DNA of 64,000 nucleotides. It comes from Hyphomicrobiales bacterium. Its GTDB lineage: Bacteria > Pseudomonadota > Alphaproteobacteria > Rhizobiales > Rhizobiaceae. Each line of letters begins with the position of its first letter. The first letter of the stretch is position 1. The notes beneath the pieces were generated by a model. It saw nothing but the letters and a program-made list of their open reading frames with translations, was not told the origin of the DNA and ran no database searches. Both the position numbers and the translations under genes were made by a program. The stretch covers positions 1 through 64,000 of the forward strand of contig UCOA01000025.1 in assembly GCA_900474095.1 (NCBI GenBank). The letters are read 5' to 3'. This document shows, piece after piece, positions 61,920 to 64,000 of this stretch.

Positions 61920-63380
61920 ATGAAGATCAAAGACCTGATCGGGAAGGATTTCCCGGAAATTGCCGCGCAGTTGAACGCCGCCGCCGGCGATATCGATATT
62001 GCCGCCATCACCGCCGATAGCCGGCAGGTCGTCCCAGGCGCGCTTTTCGTGGCCCTTTCGGGAAGCAGGGCGGACGGCAAGGCCTTCATTGATGACGCAA
62101 TTGCGCGCGGCGCCGCAGCCGTGGTTGCAGGCGCAAAACCCTCGGACGATGTTTCAGCGCCGGTTTTTGCCGCTTCGACACCCCGCCGTGTGCTTGCGCT
62201 CGCAGCCGCAAACTTCTACGGGCGCCAGCCCCACACGATGGTGGCCGTAACAGGCACGGCCGGAAAGACTTCGGTTGCCTCGTTCACCCGCCAGATATGG
62301 GCGCATTCCGGTTTCGCCGCTGCAATGATCGGCACGACCGGCGTCATCGCGCCGGGTCGCAACGATTATGGCTCGCTGACGACACCGGATCCGGTTTCGC
62401 TGCACAAGCTGCTCGCTGAACTCACCGATGCCGGCGTCAGCCACGCGGCCATGGAGGCTTCCAGCCACGGGCTCGACCAGAGCCGGCTCGACGGTGTCCG
62501 CCTTGCCGCCGCCGGTTTCACCAATCTCGGCCGCGATCATATGGATTACCACCCGACCGTCGAGGACTATCTGGCGGCCAAGATGCGGCTGTTCGAGGGG
62601 GTGTTGCCGAAGGGGTCGCCGGCGGTGATCTTCGCCGACGACGCCTGGTCGGCGCCGGCGATCGCTGCAGCCCGAGCTACCGGTCACGAGGTTCTGACCG
62701 TCGGGCGCAAGGGCGACTATCTGAGCCTCAAGCGCGTCGAACATTTCCGTCACAAGCAGATCGCCGAAGTTCATGTCGGTGACGAGATCTTCGAGGTGCA
62801 CGTACCGCTGGCCGGCGACTTCCAGATTTCCAACGCACTGGTCGCGGCGGGCCTCGCCATGGCCACCGGCGTCAGCGCCAAAGCGGCGATGGCGGCGCTT
62901 GAAAAGCTTCAGGGTGCTTCAGGTCGTCTCGAACTGGTCGGCCATACCACGGACGGTGCACTCGCCTATGTCGATTATGCGCACAAGCCGGATGCGCTGG
63001 AAAACGTCCTGACATCCGTGCGTCCCTTTACCACCGGCCGGATCATCGTGGTCTTCGGTTGTGGCGGTGATCGCGACAAGGGCAAGCGCCCGATCATGGG
63101 CGAGATCGCCACACGGCTTGCCGACGTGGTGATCGTGACCGACGACAATCCGCGCTCGGAAGTTCCCGAGACCATTCGCAGCGAGATCATGGCTGCTGCC
63201 AAGGGCGCGACCGAAATCGGCGACCGTGCGGAAGCGATCAAGGCTGCCGTCGCTCTGTTGAAATCCGGTGATACCCTGATCGTCGCTGGCAAGGGACACG
63301 AGGAGGGGCAGACGATCGGCTCCGTAACTTTGCCTTTCTCCGACCATGCCGAGCTCCGAAAAGCATTGGGAGGTCAATGA
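61920..63380 (+). CDS. murE: UDP-MurNAc-tripeptide ligase MurE
   Basis: A 486-residue Mur ligase adding meso-diaminopimelate to UDP-MurNAc-L-Ala-D-Glu. The ATP loop reads [13 protein letters not shown] (most MurE have GTNGKTT), and DNPRSE near residue 410 is the signature of meso-DAP specificity. Further motifs are [12 protein letters not shown] and [15 protein letters not shown]. It lies 63 nt after ftsI. Confidence 0.94.
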   Translation: MKIKDLIGKDFPEIAAQLNAAAGDIDIAAITADSRQVVPGALFVALSGSRADGKAFIDDAIARGAAAVVAGAKPSDDVSAPVFAASTPRRVLALAAANFYGRQPHTMVAVTGTAGKTSVASFTRQIWAHSGFAAAMIGTTGVIAPGRNDYGSLTTPDPVSLHKLLAELTDAGVSHAAMEASSHGLDQSRLDGVRLAAAGFTNLGRDHMDYHPTVEDYLAAKMRLFEGVLPKGSPAVIFADDAWSAPAIAAARATGHEVLTVGRKGDYLSLKRVEHFRHKQIAEVHVGDEIFEVHVPLAGDFQISNALVAAGLAMATGVSAKAAMAALEKLQGASGRLELVGHTTDGALAYVDYAHKPDALENVLTSVRPFTTGRIIVVFGCGGDRDKGKRPIMGEIATRLADVVIVTDDNPRSEVPETIRSEIMAAAKGATEIGDRAEAIKAAVALLKSGDTLIVAGKGHEEGQTIGSVTLPFSDHAELRKALGGQ

Positions 63381-63381
63381 T

Positions 63382-64000
63382 TTGAGCGTTCTCTGGACAG
63401 TTAGCGACCTGATGGCGGCCATGCACGGGCGACCGATGGGAAACCTGCCTGAAGGCATTACCGGGATCTCGATCGACAGCCGCTCCATCGCCAAGGGCGA
63501 AGCATTCTTCGCGATCAAGGGCGACAGGGTCGATGGCCACGATTATGCCGGCATCGCGATTGCCAATGGCGCAGAACTGCTCGTCGTCAGCGAGGCGAAA
63601 CTGCCGGCGCTCGGGCGTCTGATCGCGCCGATGATCGTCGTCGACGACGTGCTGGAGGCCATGGTGCGGCTCGGCTGCGCCGCTCGAGACCGTAGTGCCG
63701 CGAGGATCATCGCGGTGACCGGTTCCGTCGGCAAGACCACCACGAAGGAGATGCTGCGCCACCTGTTGTCGCCGTCCGGCCGGGTGCATGCGTCGGTTGC
63801 CTCGTTCAATAATCATTGGGGCGTGCCGCTGACCCTGTCCCGCATGCCGGAAAACACTGATTTCGGCATCTTCGAGATCGGCATGAACCACCCCGACGAG
63901 ATTCGGCCGCTGGTCAGGATGGTTCGCCCGCATGTGGCTGTTATCACCACGATCGCCGCCGCTCATCTCGGCAATTTCAAGGATCTCGACGAAATCGCCG
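63382..64000 (+). CDS. murF: UDP-MurNAc-pentapeptide synthetase MurF (partial)
   Basis: The first 206 residues of MurF; the gene runs past the window end. It probably starts at TTG 63382, with GGGAGG eight bases upstream, giving MSVLWTVSDLMAAMHG. The ATP loop VTGSVGKTTTKEML and the SFNNHWGVPLTLSRMP segment are typical. It adds D-Ala-D-Ala to the MurE product. One base separates it from the murE stop. Confidence 0.92.
   Translation, partial: MSVLWTVSDLMAAMHGRPMGNLPEGITGISIDSRSIAKGEAFFAIKGDRVDGHDYAGIAIANGAELLVVSEAKLPALGRLIAPMIVVDDVLEAMVRLGCAARDRSAARIIAVTGSVGKTTTKEMLRHLLSPSGRVHASVASFNNHWGVPLTLSRMPENTDFGIFEIGMNHPDEIRPLVRMVRPHVAVITTIAAAHLGNFKDLDEIA

Overview
The window is a GC-rich stretch of chromosome from an alphaproteobacterium, most likely a member of the Rhizobiaceae (Rhizobium, Ensifer or Agrobacterium group). 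This rests on a type-II lumazine synthase (RibH2) gene behind an FMN riboswitch, a fused carnitine dehydrogenase/betainyl-CoA thioesterase, the betaine-lipid genes btaA-btaB next to a PPi-dependent phosphofructokinase, an ArsR-methyltransferase regulator in front of metF, and the dcw cluster starting downstream of rnpB. No tRNA, insertion sequence, prophage or CRISPR array was seen.

Left part (1-14.8 kb): catabolism of trimethylammonium compounds. A leftward operon (acyl-CoA dehydrogenase, carnitine dehydrogenase-thioesterase, 3-dehydrocarnitine cleavage enzyme) with a divergent GlxA-type regulator should turn L-carnitine into glycine betaine. Next to it, an operon divergent from an unusual double-HTH LysR-type regulator encodes a lyase of the histidine-ammonia-lyase fold without the MIO triad, a hydantoinase, an N-carbamoyl amino acid amidase, a DUF917 protein, a TfoX-N protein and a urocanase paralogue lacking the usual active-site cysteine. 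Together these match all five steps of bacterial ergothioneine degradation: ergothioneine to thiourocanate plus trimethylamine, then thiohydantoin propionate, hydantoin propionate, N-carbamoyl-glutamate and glutamate. This is the most interesting system in the window.

Middle part (14.9-31.3 kb): ribH2 with its riboswitch; an Fe/polyamine-type ABC transporter operon with an RpiR-family regulator; and a rightward amine-utilisation cluster (N-formylglutamate amidohydrolase-like protein, APC permease, glutamine-synthetase-like ligase, aldehyde dehydrogenase, iron alcohol dehydrogenase). A PuuB-like FAD oxidase lies a little further on, after a tandem pair of orphan ParA-type ATPases and two tiny hydrophilic proteins.

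Right-centre (31.6-54 kb): mostly housekeeping and envelope genes. These are an L,D-transpeptidase, an aldose-epimerase-like protein, a TIGR01244 phosphatase-like protein, a TPP enzyme, a lysophospholipase, RNase T2, EttA, the ArsR-methyltransferase regulator with metF, a 25-residue membrane peptide, an EamA transporter, a cation/proton antiporter, an MltB-like transglycosylase, a GH25 lysozyme lipoprotein, BtaB-BtaA, a beta-lactamase-like hydrolase, an SLT lipoprotein, a LysE exporter and Pfp.

Right end (54.5-64 kb): a TerB-DnaJ protein coupled to a cell-wall amidase, an SLT transglycosylase, a truncated FAD oxidoreductase, rnpB, and the start of the dcw cluster (mraZ, rsmH, ftsL, ftsI, murE, and murF cut by the window end). 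Start codons were chosen from visible ribosome-binding sites. Function calls rest on motif recognition by eye, with no database search.
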